From Pomphorhynchus laevis (Eukaryota; Acanthocephala; Palaeacanthocephala; Echinorhynchida; Pomphorhynchidae), in the NCBI GenBank assembly GCA_012934845.2, contig WNNJ02001188.1, positions 62,001 to 126,000 on the forward strand: DNA of 64,000 nt, given 5' to 3'. The notes under the pieces are model-generated. The model did no database searches and was not told the origin of the DNA. It worked only from the letters and a program-made list of their open reading frames with translations. The stretch's first letter is position 1, and each line of letters opens with the position of its first letter. Positions 9,985 to 22,940 of this stretch are shown in pieces. The translations under genes were made by a program, and so were the position numbers.

Positions 9985-11090
9985 TGTTTAAGCTCTAATT
10001 CTTTTGCCCATTGTATGCATTATCTCTCAAGTTTTTTTTAAGTTGTTTTATTATTAAAAATAATAATATTGAAATGAATGTTAAAAATATTAATATTAAA
10101 AAATGACAAAGAATTAACTTTTAATTGCATATTATTGTACTTGCGTATTTTTGCATCTTTCACGAAATAAGCGTTTCGACTTATAAATGCAATTCTAATT
10201 TTTGCAACAAAATAATAAAAGAGGGAAAATATTAGATAATAATAATGTGTTTAAATTTTTGAAATATTTAAAGAGACTAAAGCACTCAGTTGAACATCAT
10301 TAAAGTTCAGTTATTTTAGTTTATCGCCATGATATGGAATATAATTTTGTAAACCGGTTGTGGCTCAAACGATAACTCACTTCAACAGCTTGGTCTCGAT
10401 TTCAAATCTATTAATTAAAAAGTATTTTTTTGACTTTAGTCTTTGTGATTAGGCCAAAATATTTAATTGGAAATAATGATAATGTGCTTTGTTTATTACA
10501 TAAATCATATCGCAGTATTCAAGTACGCTGCAGGAGGCGAAAGGTCTTGAATTATTTGAAATGTCTTTTATAATTTCACACTCTGTTTACAGAAAATCGT
10601 AATGAAATTTCAATGTTGGTTATTTGTAATGTTCTTAGTTTGTGATGTTCTACTACAAAGCCTTTAACTTTGATAGCACGCCTCGTATTTTCGGTCATGG
10701 AGCTTAAAATTAGCATTAAAAAGCACTATCTTATTTATTATTATATATATCGAATATTAATAAAGTAGAACCACATAACTTTCGTTATGTGGTAACTTTT
10801 TTTAATTTGTTTTATAAACTTTCGTAAATTTCAATTTAATCAACTTTTGAGTTGATATCATTGCTGTATGTCATAAATGCACTAATAAATACAAGGCATC
10901 AAAAATTCACTAAATATTCTCCAGATATACTGAATAGTATCCAAATAATTCCAGGAGTAACTGAATCTAAAATAGCTTTGGGATTCTGAAAATTTGATTG
11001 TTTATAACAATTGACTTGAATGTTTTACCTAAATTACTTATTTGGTATTATTTAGGTATTTTATTCAGCATGTTTAAAGAGAGAAAAAAG
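9985..11090. other. intergenic, no gene seen
   Basis: AT-rich spacer without a convincing reading frame. The only notable structure is the perfect hairpin at 10770-10793. Confidence 0.5.
10770..10793. other. perfect 10-bp hairpin with tetraloop
   Basis: ACCACATAAC, loop TTTC, then GTTATGTGGT, followed within a few bases by a run of seven T. It looks like a simple stem-loop plus T tract. In this animal context it could be chance or the end of a small RNA gene; no promoter for one was recognised. Confidence 0.5.
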
Positions 11091-11093
11091 GTT

Positions 11094-11740
11094 TTAACAA
11101 TAAAATAGATTTATTTTTACGTGGCAAATGCGTACCGGCGCACGCTTAACAGACCACAACAAAAAATCTAAATCATGTTTCAGGGAGATGGATACGGATG
11201 CGTCATTTGAATGCAATAAAAGATGGAGCGCGGCAAACGTCGAGTGGGAGCTGATTCCAAGAGAGTGAGGTGGCGACGAGTAAGGATTGGAGACCGTAGT
11301 TGCTGGGGTAATTGGAAGGTGAAGTAGTCGTCCAAGAAAGGAAGGTTGATGAACGATTGGGATTCGACAGCGATGAGACCAAAAGTTACGAGAAGAAGGC
11401 GGAGTTGTATGCGGATGTTGATGGTGGGCCAAGAGAGTTGGGCAAGATATGTGGATGTGTGATTGAATCTACGGAGACATAGGAACACGCGAACGGAGGA
11501 GTTTATGATGCGTAATAGTGGTAGGATGATGGATTTAGAGAATTGGCAAAAAATGCTGAGGCAGTAATTGAATTTAAGGAAGCGAAGCGATAAAAGAAGA
11601 TACATACAAGACCGGAAGTCGATAAGGGGGAGGGTACGGCAGATGTCACGGAGAATTAAGTTAGACGAGTGGACCTTGACTTTAGTTAGAATTAAGTTAG
11701 ACGAGCGGACTTTAATTTTCGTAAAAATAAAACATTGCAC
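11094..11740. other. purine-rich (plus strand), GC-richer block of unknown nature
   Basis: About 650 bp clearly richer in G and A on the plus strand than its surroundings. The complement is open in two overlapping frames (11094-11432 and 11180-11740), neither resembling a known protein. Near the end, AGAATTAAGTTAGACGAG occurs twice, about 38 bp apart (near 11652 and 11690). It may be a piece of an unrecognised transposon or a non-coding transcript. No domain was recognised. Confidence 0.4.
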
Positions 11741-12299
11741 AATTTATTTGAAATTAAAAGTTTGCTTTTGAAAACCAAAATTCTAAAATATAAAGCATTT
11801 GAAAACTAATTTTTGAATTAAATTTTCGTATATTAACTATTTTGAAATTTTAACTTGTATCCCACATTTTTATTAACATATTTGTGTTAATAAATAATAA
11901 TAAATGTTAATAAATTTTATTTTAAACTATTAAAACATAAAATCTTATTTTTAAACACGTTTTTTCTTCCGTAATATCAACGAATGTATTTACTTTTTGA
12001 GATAATTGCAACATCGAGTGTGAATAAATCAGTCACTTGTGAACAAGATCCTTGTACATTGTTCTGATTTGAAAACATCTACACATTTAATGTATATTAC
12101 AGAAATATAAGGTTATTCTCTAATTATTGTCATCCATAACTCTCTGTTTTAATTTCCTATCTAGGGTCAACTAGTCTAACTGTGAAATTTAATCTTGTCC
12201 AGCAATAAGGTAATGTTGTACGATTTTTTAAAGAAATTAATTTCTTTTTTTATCTAATTTTAATTAAAATTTAATTCTTACTAAAACTTAATATTAAGT

Positions 12300-12625
12300 G
12301 GGCATACTTGTGCAGTCATTTTTATATTTGAACCTTCGATGACTTTTTTCTGCCCGTTACTTCAATCCTACTTATAATCCAACAGCTCTATTTCAATATT
12401 AGTGGACCTCATCAGTTTCTTATTGAATACTTACGTTTCACGTTTCTGAAAGTTTCATTCGACTCTTCTGCTGTAGTGACAATTAGATTGAATAAAATGC
12501 TTTTCGTTGCAAATTTAATTAAATTAAATTAATTAATTTTACTGAATTAGAATAAAATGCGTTTCGTTTTACATGTTGCAAATTTAAGTGAATTGAATTA
12601 AATTAAGTGCAACCTTCAATGTATT
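12300..12625 (+). repeat. isolated copy of the dispersed ~310-bp repeat
   Basis: Shares with the array at 50160-52135 the order of blocks: GTGCAGTCATT, ...TTCAATCCTA, GGACCTCATCAG, ACGTTTCACGTTTC, CATTCGACTC, GACAATTAGATT. It is degraded and about 38 kb from the array. Confidence 0.6.
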
Positions 12626-12629
12626 AATT

Positions 12630-13809
12630 AATGGTTGCATTTCCTCTTAACAACGATGATTAAATGTATTAATTCATTAATTATCAGTTTGAACTAGTTG
12701 CAATTTGAATTAAACTATTTGTGTTTTTAGTTTATCAATTTTAAATTTCAAGTTTTTAATCGTGAAATTAAAAATTTTACGTTAATTTTTGGTAAATTAA
12801 TTTTGCGGTTCACTGCACGACTTTATGTCAAAGACTTGATCAAAGATTAAGGTCGTATTTTAAAATTTTAGACAAATGTTCAAATATTTAATCTTTAGTT
12901 TAATATTTAATTAATATTAAATATTAATATTAATTATATTATTTAATATAATTAATATTTTAATTAATTAGATTTTAATGCAAAAATTTGTCATTTGGTG
13001 TCAATAAAGGTATTGTTGACGTTTTCACAACTTACGGCAATCGGTAGAACTATAAACAACCACATAAACTTCTTGCTTAATGAATTCCAGAAATTAATAA
13101 TTCTTTAATTATTAAAAAAATTTAATAATTTATAATTTCGCAGAAAACTGCGAAATTACCCCACAATTAAAATTTAACTACCTAATTTAAATGATCGTTT
13201 CTCATATTATCGTTTGAAAGACGCTTTGATAAAGCTAAATATTTTACGTTTATTTCTGCCGTACAGACACAAGGAGAAATGTGAATTGTGGATATCAATA
13301 AATATAATGAATTATATTGATAAATATGATATAAATATGATAATAATATAATATTATTTATAATATTATATTTATCCAAATTATAGAAAACTTCAGATTA
13401 GAATATTTATTTTTTTAAATTTATGTATAGTACAATGATAACGTAGGCTTTCTTTGAGCTGTTTGAACGTTTCTAGAGATGACGTCAATTAAAGTTTTTA
13501 AAGAATGAAAATAAGAATTGAATAATTTCTGAAAGCAACTGCTTTTATCACCATAAGATTAAAAAACGTCGTGTTTAAAGTTTTAACATATTGACATAAA
13601 ATATAATACTTCCATCTTTTTACAATTTAAGAGATGGATCAAAGATTATCCATATTTTGATCAATTTTTACTTTTTTAATTAAAAGTAGCTATAATCTCT
13701 ACAATGTAATTAACTAGACAATTACACATTTAATTATTTGATCATTCAATAAATTATTTAATCATTTAAGATTTTATTCTTCTATTGTAGAATCTTTTAA
13801 ATTATCAAA
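12630..13809. other. AT-rich upstream region of the J-domain gene
   Basis: No coding signal; several AT-only palindromic tracts around 12900-12970. TTCTATTGTAG just before 13790 could be the acceptor of a 5' UTR intron. The promoter could not be placed. Confidence 0.35.
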
Positions 13810-13880
13810 ATGTCTACAGAAAATTATTTCGATGTGCTGGGTATCAAACCGGGAGCAACGACATTTGAAATTAAACGAGC
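13810..13880 (+). CDS. J-domain gene, exon 1
   Basis: 23 codons plus two bases, beginning M-S-T-E-N-Y-F-D-V-L-G-I. The donor GTAAGTG starts at 13881. It encodes helix I and the start of helix II of the J domain. Confidence 0.85.
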
Positions 13881-16800
13881 GTAAGTGTAATGTCTAAAAT
13901 ACCAAACTAATGTATAAATAATGATTTTTTTCGTTATTCATGAAATATTTCGCATATAAGAAAAATAAAATTAATTTTAAATTTTATTCAAATTTTCATT
14001 GAATATTTTAAATTAAACGTTAATTAAAAATAATCTTATTTTTCTAAATTATAATAAAATATATATTATTTTAATTTATATATATTATGTTTTTTAGGTG
14101 TTATAATAACTATAACTCTTATCTAACAAAAATTAAACCATCAAGTAAATATAAATAGGATAAAATTGAATTAATAGAATCCTAAGAGGTGTTCCAAATG
14201 CGAGGTAATAGTAGCCCAATTATAGCTGACAGTTTGCCTAGCCCGAACTGACCAGTTATCGTAATTATTTCAATAATTTAAAGTTAATTTATTGCAATAA
14301 TTTTATAACTTTAAATTAGCTTTTAATTATTGAAATATGTTGTCATACTTACCGAAATCTACAGTTTCAATATTACATACAATAAATCAACTCACCTATA
14401 ATTCACATTTAATTGTCTTATACAAAGTTTTGTCATATAAAAATTCTTAACTTATAAAAATATGAATTATATAAAATCTTAAGATTAAAAGATTAAATTT
14501 GTATAAATTCAAATTTTTGTAGCACCGTACCAACGTGAGACAATAAATTGTCAGCCATACGACACCCGCACTTTTCTCATTTACGATCAATTTTACGCCA
14601 GGTACATTCCTATGTTAAACATGATCCCACCGCACGTCAATTATACATAAGTTGGAAACGAGCTTTTTGTGGTCTAATAAAACAATTCAATCTACAAGAC
14701 AAAAGCTAGTTTAGATCATCGAACTGAAAAACGTCAAAACGTTTCCGTGGAAATTGAGCTCATCTTGAAATGTGTCTGTGATTTCCAGCATTTTAATTAA
14801 TGTCTGGGAATCTCACTTTGAATCATTATACGGTTCGTCGTCTTCCTCGCAATTAACATATAGTTGTGATAGTCCTCATTTTCTTTTGCATTAGCTTCCT
14901 CATTATTTCCTTTCCATCACACAAACAAGCATGCTAAACCAATCATTTACCACTACAGAACTCGAAAGCTGTCTGCAACATAAAGAGCCATAAAGCTACT
15001 GGTAGAAACGTTATTCAAGAAGCAATCAATCATTAAACTACTTTTAAAAAACACGGGTGATTCATCCGACCCTTACGCATTTCGCGATATAGCCATCCTG
15101 AATTATGCATATAAATGTTTAGCATATCTTATCACACGTCGCCTTAATGTATATTCAGACACTCTACTTTCACCTGAACAGCATGGATTTCGTCTTCGAC
15201 GCACAACCTTGACGACTTTATCTAAAACACGAGAAACAATTTTCTCCGCGATTTCCTCCAATCGCCGCGTCTACGCTGTATTCATCGATTTTATTAAAGC
15301 TTTTGACAACGTCAATCGCCATTTGTTTCTTCAAAAACTTAAAGTTTAATACAGCTTATCGGGATCATTCCTCGACACAATACGTCAGCTCCTATTACCC
15401 AATGAAATACACATATTCGACAGCATATATTTTTCTGCACCTATCTTCCAACATAATTGTGTATTGCAAGGCGACGCACTGAGCCCTATCCTATTCTCGC
15501 TGTTTATTGGAGATTTGCCTTCATTTTTGAAAAAGCTTCTAATAAATGCAAAATCCTCCATTTCGCATATAAACTCTTGATAATTTCCAAATCCAATACA
15601 ATTTTGCATCCTATATTTGACCAACTTCATGTATACTATTTGCAAAACGACCTTAACGTGAACATACTAAAAGCCCAAGCCATAAATCAGATTAGTTTAT
15701 CGAAATTGCAGATTACTCTACCTAATGGCCGTTTGTAGAATACCAGATAATTTTAAAATTATCTGGTGTTTCAGTTTGTTTAATGTTTAAAATGTTTTAT
15801 TAAATGAATAAAGAATATTATTTAAAATGTCTTAGCGAAATATAAAAAATTAAACGTATTTTTGAATTTCGTACTAAATTATTTTTACTGCTTAATAAAA
15901 TGTCAAAGAAAAAATGTTCTTTATTCTTTAGTTGGATAATTAATTTCATAAAATTTCAATATTTTTACGGCCAAAGAAGGTTTAATACTTATAACTATTA
16001 AAGCTTCAATATTTATTGAAGCTTTAATATTTACGCAAAATATCGATACTATTAGGTTTTGTTATAATATAATATTGTATATTATAATATTATATGAAAT
16101 TTCGACCTTTATAATCTTTTTAAGTGAAGTTATCTTTGTCTATCTAACGACACTGTGGATTTGACAAATCATTAACCTAATCCAATCATATAGCGTATTA
16201 CGACTAATGATTTTTGCTTATTTTGAAATTAAAAACGTTTAAACTATAAATACTATTTTCAATAGTGTTGAGCCTTTAAATTAAAGTTATAGTCTAATTA
16301 TTAATTTGTTTCCGAAGATTTCGGCAGCTTGCTCGCAAATGGCATCCTGATAAGAATCGAGATAATCAAGTAGTAGCCGAAAAGAATTTTAAATTGATTC
16401 TTGATGCGTATGAGCATCTATCAGAAGGTAAGTTTTCGATTTTAGTTGTAGTTTCTTAATTGCAAAAATAACATTTATGATTGATTGCTGTAAATGACTA
16501 CTAACGGATGATTAATAACCGATGGTGTAAACGATCATCTCTTAAAATTTTGATTAAACTAAATAGATAAACTAATTTAGATAAAGTTATAAAATGCTTG
16601 GGCTGACACTCATAAAAGTATCTATTAAAAACGTTAGGTGCTCTTACCTTTTTTTACACGAAAATAAATAAAATGATATAACAAAAATAAAAATTAAATT
16701 TAAATTTTCGAATAATTTTTCGAATAATTGATCGGAAAGTTACAAATAAATTTCGTCTATTTATTTAGGTAATTAGCAAAATAGCATTAGTAAATAATAG

Positions 16801-19800
16801 CTTAGTGTTTATAGAGAACATTAGTAGTGTAATCTAGAAAGTAAATAAAATGGCAATCCTGTACCGGCGTATTATAGTCATCCAAATTATTCGGTTAGTT
16901 TTTCCTATTTAGTGTTCATTTAATCGCACTCATTCATTTTCATAATAAATTCTTCATATCATCAAGAAATGATGTTATTTGAGTATAGAGCTATTTAAGA
17001 AGTTACTAGCTATATTTTTACATAAACTAAAATACAATTTCGTAAATGAGTGAATTTAATGTGTGAATTTAAATTAATATAAACATATATTAGTTACTTC
17101 ATGAGAAATCACTTAATGAAGTTATTTAAAATACGCCTTGTAATTCGTTATTTTACAAAAAGAGAAATGATAAACAATTCTGAGATAGCCACAGTTTTAA
17201 TATACCAAATATATCAATAAATTAATATTTTTTAATAAAATATTAATTAATAATATTAATATAAATATTTAATAAAATATAAATGTTTATATAATTGGAA
17301 TTGCGTATTAAAATATTCCGCTCATTAGTTATTATGCTTGTAGTTTATAAGTTTCCGTCGAAAAATTGTTATTATTACAAATTATACCAATAAATTAATA
17401 TTTTTAAAAATAAATGTTTATTTAATTGCAATTGCGTATTAAACATATTTTTTAGATATGTAATATTAAATTATATATAAATAATTATATCTAAATTTAT
17501 TTATAAAAATAATGAGGTAAAATTAAATAGAATCGATTTAGCTTTTTAAATGTTCATTTTGTAATTAGCTAATTTCCAATTGCTAATTTTCTGTAATATA
17601 AGTTCATTTCCTTCATTTTTTAATAGAAATAACGATTAAATTATTCAAAAAATAGGAAAGGATCAGATTTTCAATAATATCTTCCATGGATTCACACAAA
17701 GTGAAAATAATTTATCGAAAGAGCAGGTGGAAGAGATATTTAAAGATTTAATTAATGATCCCTCATACAATTTCACTGTTTCATATGCGGACGTAGGCAA
17801 TATTAACACCAATACAGAGAACGACGAAAGCTGGGGTGAAGAAGTTGATGCCGATCTCTTAAATTTTCTAAGTAAATTTGATAGCTACAATGGTGGATAC
17901 AGAGTTGAGTATATATCAGATTCAAGTGGTGATACAGCCCCTTCTAGTAGCAATGATAAAATTGGTAAAGATAACCAAAGCACCAACACTACTACTAATA
18001 GTGGAGCCAATACACCCCCCGTTACAAGTGATGATTCTAAAGTACAGAATTCTGCAAACAAATCTACTAAGGGTTCCCAGTATTCAGGCATAGAAACCCC
18101 AATAAAAATGAAAAATAATGATCAGTTTAATAAATCAAATAACAAATCAACGAGTAGCGGTGATAAAGAAGGCAATAAGGATAATATATATTCAGCCACT
18201 GCACAACCGAAGCCGGCCAAATCATCAGCGACCATAAGCAATAACTTGAAGTGTAACAAAACTACAGCATCTAATAAAATTAACGAAATTACAAAACAGT
18301 TTGAGGGCAAACATTTGCCTGCAACAAGCAAGCAAGTTAATCCTATTAAAGACGAACCAGTTATCAGACAAACGCAACAAAGTTCATCCACGAAAATACC
18401 ACAGCCGAAAGGATATATTAAGAGAAGCAACCAAGATAGCCTCATTACCGATAAGAAGAAAAATCCTTCTCATACAACGATGCATAAATCATCAAATAAT
18501 AAGAATTCAGTTCAGAAAACAATCAATGAGAATACAATTAACAAAATGATTAGAAAAAATTCGGATGAGCAAACTTCACCAGGAAAGTCGAATATTAAAG
18601 CTGCAGATAATTTTCCCCATAACTCGAGTAATGCTACTGCGTCTCGTTTCTTTCTTAACTCACAAATCAATTCTAAGCAGAAATCAAATGCAGCATCTCG
18701 ATTGACAAATCTGCGAAACATTGTGACAAGAAACATTAGCAGGCTTAATACCATTGAAATTGACGGCATTAGATCAAACTATAACTCAGATCAACAGGCA
18801 CGTCAGCATAAATCCAAACATGTTCGAAACATGAGCGTTGAGAATCGTAGAAAAATTTCTATAAACGATGACGCTAAAGAACAAGAGCAAAGAAGCACTC
18901 TTAAAAATGGATTAGTTTGTGATAGACTCATAAAATTGGCCAACGACACTAGACGTAGCAAACTGTACTCTAGTACTTCTAATCTATTACAGTCCTATTC
19001 TAATACATCTTCTAACGAGGATCATGCAACTAAATCTGAAAATGAATCCACAAATTCAAGTAATGTTAAACGTATGGTCAGGCGATATTCAAAATACATT
19101 AAATCCACAAAGTCGAAAAATTCAATCTCTGAAGTAAAATCTATTTTTGAGGATCCTATCTCAAAGTCATTGATTAATGAAAGTACACAAGCAGTCAACA
19201 ATCCTGAATACTTCTATCCAAATGTGGAAAACTCGTACAACGAAGCGTTATCTACCAAAAATGTTAATCACTTACCTGCACCGGCATCAACATCACTTCC
19301 TTCACCATCATCGACTAAACCTCCTACTGCAGTCTCACACAAGTTAGGGAATCGAACGGCACCTACGTTAACGAATGCTAATGCAATGCCTAGCGGTGAG
19401 CTGTCTAATCCAAATTCTAATTTAAAATCACGTTCTATGACCTCATCATCTGCAGCACAAAATCGCTCATTGAATGATAATACAAAGGCAGCTAGCAACA
19501 ACAATCTAGCACCGTCGTCTACTTACGACAAAGACCTTAAAGATCTGCTAATATACTATGATACATTGTTTCAAAATCGAAGACTTCAAGAAAAAATGAT
19601 GTCACTTGAAAAGCGTACAAAGTATTTTACGACAGAGCGACCACCATTTACTGATCAAGTTAGGCTGATGGGAACTAAGCGTCATGCAGAAACACTGGAT
19701 AGAAGACAGAAAGCGGTACAGTTTGATCTGTCCGATAACATTTTGCCGAAATCAAATCAATCGATCAAGCAAACAAACCGTCAAATTCTAAAACCGAACG

Positions 19801-20115
19801 CTAACAAACAGTTGTTTTCAGAGGTTTCTAATGTAAGCGAATCTGTAAAAAACGATATCTTCAAGAACTCACATGATAAATCAATAATTTCGAATAGATC
19901 CGATGGAAAAGTCCACAGAAATATTTCTACTGATAGAATTTTGCAACCACTAATCAACGGCAATCAATCCAAACCGATATCGATAAATCGGCCTATTTTG
20001 CAAAGTAACGACGGTCAAAAGCGTGTTACTGGCAAATTACTTAATCCAGTTATGCAAGGAAACGAAACATTTTACAATATAGGTGATTTCCTTCACTATC
20101 CGGTATACATTCCAG
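13810..20115 (+). CDS. J-domain (DnaJ/HSP40-like, class C) protein, exons 1-3
   Basis: Exon 1 is 13810-13880, exon 2 is 16318-16427 and exon 3 is 17656-20115; a short exon 4 candidate is 22941-22972. All joins keep frame, and the donors are GTAAGT or GTAAG. The first 61 residues form a J domain: N-Y-F-D-V-L-G-I-K-P-G-A, then F-R-Q-L-A-R-K-W with the HPD signature at residues 33-35, then D-A-Y-E-H-L-S-E. J domains dock on Hsp70 and trigger its ATP hydrolysis, so this is probably an Hsp70 co-chaperone. The remaining 800 or so residues are Asn/Ser/Lys/Thr-rich and largely low-complexity, with no G/F region and no zinc-finger domain, so it belongs to the heterogeneous class C. A short acidic patch near N-D-E-S-W-G-E-E-V-D lies shortly after the J domain. 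The orthologue could not be named. The ATG follows ATCAAA, an acceptable initiation context. Confidence 0.85.
14096..14232 (+). mobile_element. Naiad RT fragment in intron 1 of the J-domain gene
   Basis: Nearly identical to parts of 7828-8010 of Naiad copy 1. It covers the stretch before ATG 7881 and the motif B stretch (GGTGTTCCAA ... AGCCCAATTATAGCTGAC), with the sequence between them missing. A small internally deleted scrap. Confidence 0.85.
14540..15738 (+). mobile_element. LINE fragment, family C, copy 1 (intron 1 of the J-domain gene)
   Basis: From about 15060 the plus strand encodes reverse transcriptase fingers and palm: S-P-E-Q-H-G-F-R, Y-A-V-F-I-D-F-I-K-A-F-D-N-V-N (motif A) and V-L-Q-G-D-A-L-S-P-I-L-F-S-L-F-I-G-D (motif B). 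The YADD block is no longer clear. A related copy is at 44280-44760. It is cut by stops and truncated at the 3' end near 15740. The sequence at 14540-15060 is GC-richer than its flanks and is probably part of the same element. Confidence 0.7.
15745..16317. other. intron sequence, nothing recognised
   Basis: AT-rich remainder of intron 1 of the J-domain gene, ending in the acceptor TTGTTTCCGAAG at 16317. It includes an inverted AT-rich tract near 16060-16095. Confidence 0.5.
16318..16427 (+). CDS. J-domain gene, exon 2 (HPD exon)
   Basis: One base, 36 codons, one base. It carries F-R-Q-L-A-R-K-W-H-P-D-K-N and D-A-Y-E-H-L-S-E, the second half of the J domain. The donor GGTAAG follows, and phase matches exons 1 and 3. 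Confidence 0.85.
16428..17655. other. intron 2 of the J-domain gene
   Basis: AT-rich with no element or reading frame recognised. It ends in AAAAAATAG just before exon 3. Confidence 0.5.
17656..20115 (+). CDS. J-domain gene, exon 3 (long low-complexity exon)
   Basis: A 2460-nt exon joined in phase to exon 2 (G|GA). It encodes about 820 residues that start G-K-D-Q-I-F-N-N-I-F-H-G-F and are then dominated by Ser, Asn, Lys and Thr. A more ordered part near the end reads D-L-L-I-Y-Y-D-T-L-F-Q-N-R-R-L-Q-E-K, likely a helix. The exon ends CCAG before the strong donor GTAAGT at 20116. Without splicing, the frame would run 15 more codons to a TGA at 20160-20162, which could be an alternative end of the protein. 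Confidence 0.85.
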
Positions 20116-20162
20116 GTAAGTTTTCGATAAAACTTAATATTTTTGTAAACTTAAACCAATGA

Positions 20163-21680
20163 AAGGTTTGTACACATTGCAATATATAAATTATAATGAT
20201 TCTTTTTGCTTAGATTTAATTAGAATTTTAATTTTCCAGTTCGAATTTATGAATGAAATTTAATTTCCTAATTGAAATTTTAAATGTCTTTTAATTTTTT
20301 AATTAAATTCTAAATTTTACTAAAAACTGAAATTTAGAATTATCAAGTTACAATTGAATGTTTAAGATTTGTTTAACTATCTAAAGTAGTATGTTTTAAA
20401 TTAGCTTAATTTCAAATTTGAGATCAGTTATTGAAAATTTTTATTTATACTTTATAGACTAAATAACTATTTCGATTTATAATCGTTATAAGTTTTTAGT
20501 TCTACTTCATGCCTGAGGTAAACTAATAAACAGCATACCTTAAAAAAATATTTGGGTTAAATTAGCAATACTGAAATCATTCACGGCCTTTATTAATACT
20601 TTATTATAAGTTAAGTTTAAGTTTTAATAAATTATATAGATTATACAGATTAATAGATTATATAGTGACTTATAATCAATTACATAAACAATAATTTATC
20701 AAATTAATAATTAATTTGATAAATTAATTAATTACCAACATTCTTCAATAAGAGAGAATTTTAAACTCGACGAGTTTAAAAATCCGAGAGCTTAAAGGTT
20801 AAATTTCTTAAGCATTTGGTCACGCCAGATATTATACATTGATGCTATACAACAGAAATAAGATCATATTTTTCAATACAAAATATATTGACCTTAGATA
20901 TATGACTAACTGCGACCAGTACAATAATCACCAGCGATTGTGCAATTGAAAGAGTAAATGTTTTATGTTTTAAATGAAATATTTGTTAAGAGAAATATTG
21001 TTTATTTTTTATATATTCCGCTTATATTTTTAAGATTAAAATTTAGGTTCTATCATTTAGTTGAAAGAAGATTATAATTAATTATTATTAATAGCATTCA
21101 CAATTTTCGAAATGGTGAATGCTATTTAAGAAAATTATTTATACAAGACCACAATTGTAATTAATATATAAATTAAATTCATATATTAATTGTTCAACGC
21201 CAACATTTTGATCATTTATTTAAATTAATGTATATTTTAACTCATATTTTTATATTTAGCATAAATTATAAATTCGATCCTTGACAAACTGATAAAGTCT
21301 TGGATATTTCAATTGATGCTTCGAATTTAGAACTGTTCAAAAGCTATTTATTGTTCTGTTGACCTATTTTGTTTTTTTTTCTCATATTTATTCATGATTG
21401 TGAGCAGTAAATTGTTAACTCAATCTTTAACTCAATTGTTGCAAAAAATGTTTGAATTGAAATTTAAATTCTTTGTTATATTTTTTGAGTGATGCAACTT
21501 TACGAATAAATGATGCTTTATTATTTTTAAGCTAATCGGTTATGACAATGGACGTTTTGAAATAAAAATTAGTGAATAATTCAATTATTCAATTATTATT
21601 AATAAATTCAATAATTTAATAATTCAATAATTCGTAATGTAAGAAATTTCCTTAAATAAAAATAACATGAAATTCGAAAG
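20163..21680. other. AT-rich intron or 3' flank, nothing recognised
   Basis: No element, repeat or reading frame could be supported. Several short AT palindromes occur, for example near 20690-20740. Confidence 0.45.
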
Positions 21681-21689
21681 AATTAAACA

Positions 21690-22230
21690 ACCTTCGTCGG
21701 GAAGCTTGACCCGGAATGCGCCTACCACAGACGCCTAGCCTCCAATGAGGCGTTTCAATCTTAGTATACTCATCACTACAGGGTGGTCGCATCAGTGTGG
21801 CCCTGTTGCTACACAACTTCGACAGTACTTCATGCTACTAGTACACCTCTAAAAAAGAAATAGCAAAGCTACTGTTGTAGCTGGAGGGCCATTTTTAGAC
21901 AAACCTGATAACATAGCACTTCTTCCTGATATCTATTCTTTATTCGAATACATCGTATATTACTTATTAGTCAATTTATTAAAATTGATTTTTATCTTAA
22001 ATTTCAATTTTAAATGTTAAATTTATAAATATAAATTGTATAAACTCTTATATAATTATTAAGTATTTATAATTATTAATTATATAATTATTGATTGTGC
22101 CAGTTTTATTTTGGGATTTTTATAGGAAACTCGATCTGAATGACCACAATGACCACATGGATTCTCCATAAGAAGCAACATTATTTATTTTTAATTTATA
22201 TATAAATACGTAGACTCAGTTATCAGTTAT
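21690..22230 (+). mobile_element. Naiad 3' tail, copy 3, preceded by a GC-rich stretch
   Basis: From about 21875 the sequence matches the 3' region of Naiad copy 1: CCTGATAACATAGCA, the TTCCTGAT block, one 209-bp-type unit, and an end AATACGTAGACTCAGTTA near 22222. The GC-rich 21690-21870 stretch before it has no recognised match. Degraded. Confidence 0.7.
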
Positions 22231-22739
22231 ATGATATTTTGTTGTATTGTCCTCGTCAATGTAAAAATTTCACATGAAAATGTAAAAATTTTACGAATCA
22301 GGTAAACTCTATTTCTGATAACACAGCCTTTACAACTATCATTATTGACCTTTAAATTATATTGTTATTTTAAATAATTACAAAATAAAATATAGACTAT
22401 AAAAATAAGACTTTTTATAGACTTTTTACGTTTAAATAAAAAAAATTAATTTTTAAAAAATTAAAAATATGAAAGAAAAAAAATTTTGAAAAGAATATAA
22501 AATTTTTTTATACACAAGAAAAAATATATTAAGATAAGATAAGGAACCGCTAAATTTCAGTTTATAGAATGAAAGTTAAAAAAAGATAATTCAAAAAATA
22601 ATTATTAATTAAATTAATAATTATTAATTATTAATTAAAAATTAATAATTATTAATTTTTATTAATTAAAAATTAATAAATGGTATTTTTATTAATTAAA
22701 AAATAATTATTTTTTATAATTTATTTTTTTAAAAGTATG

Positions 22740-22865
22740 AACATCACATGGAGGAGCCGATATGTTATCAATTATTGGCTTCTATTATTCGACATAACAT
22801 CGTAGCGGGTTCAAATATATACCAATGATTTATTTCCCATGATGAAATATGATTTTACCTACCGT
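22740..22865 (-). mobile_element. Naiad structured-block remnant, copy 4
   Basis: The complement resembles the GC-rich structured block at 8600-8710. It keeps its order of an AAATA hairpin, a CGATGTTATG arm and the partner ATAACATATCGG, but with much substitution. Confidence 0.6.
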
Positions 22866-22940
22866 AATTTATTATTCTATATTTATTATTTAAACTAGTT
22901 AACAATTGATTATATTAGTGTTTTTCTAATTCGATTCCAG

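Noticed and set aside
17885-18769. Minus-strand open frames inside the long J-domain exon
   Set aside because: They are shadows of the coding plus strand, hydrophobic readings of Asn/Ser/Lys codons.
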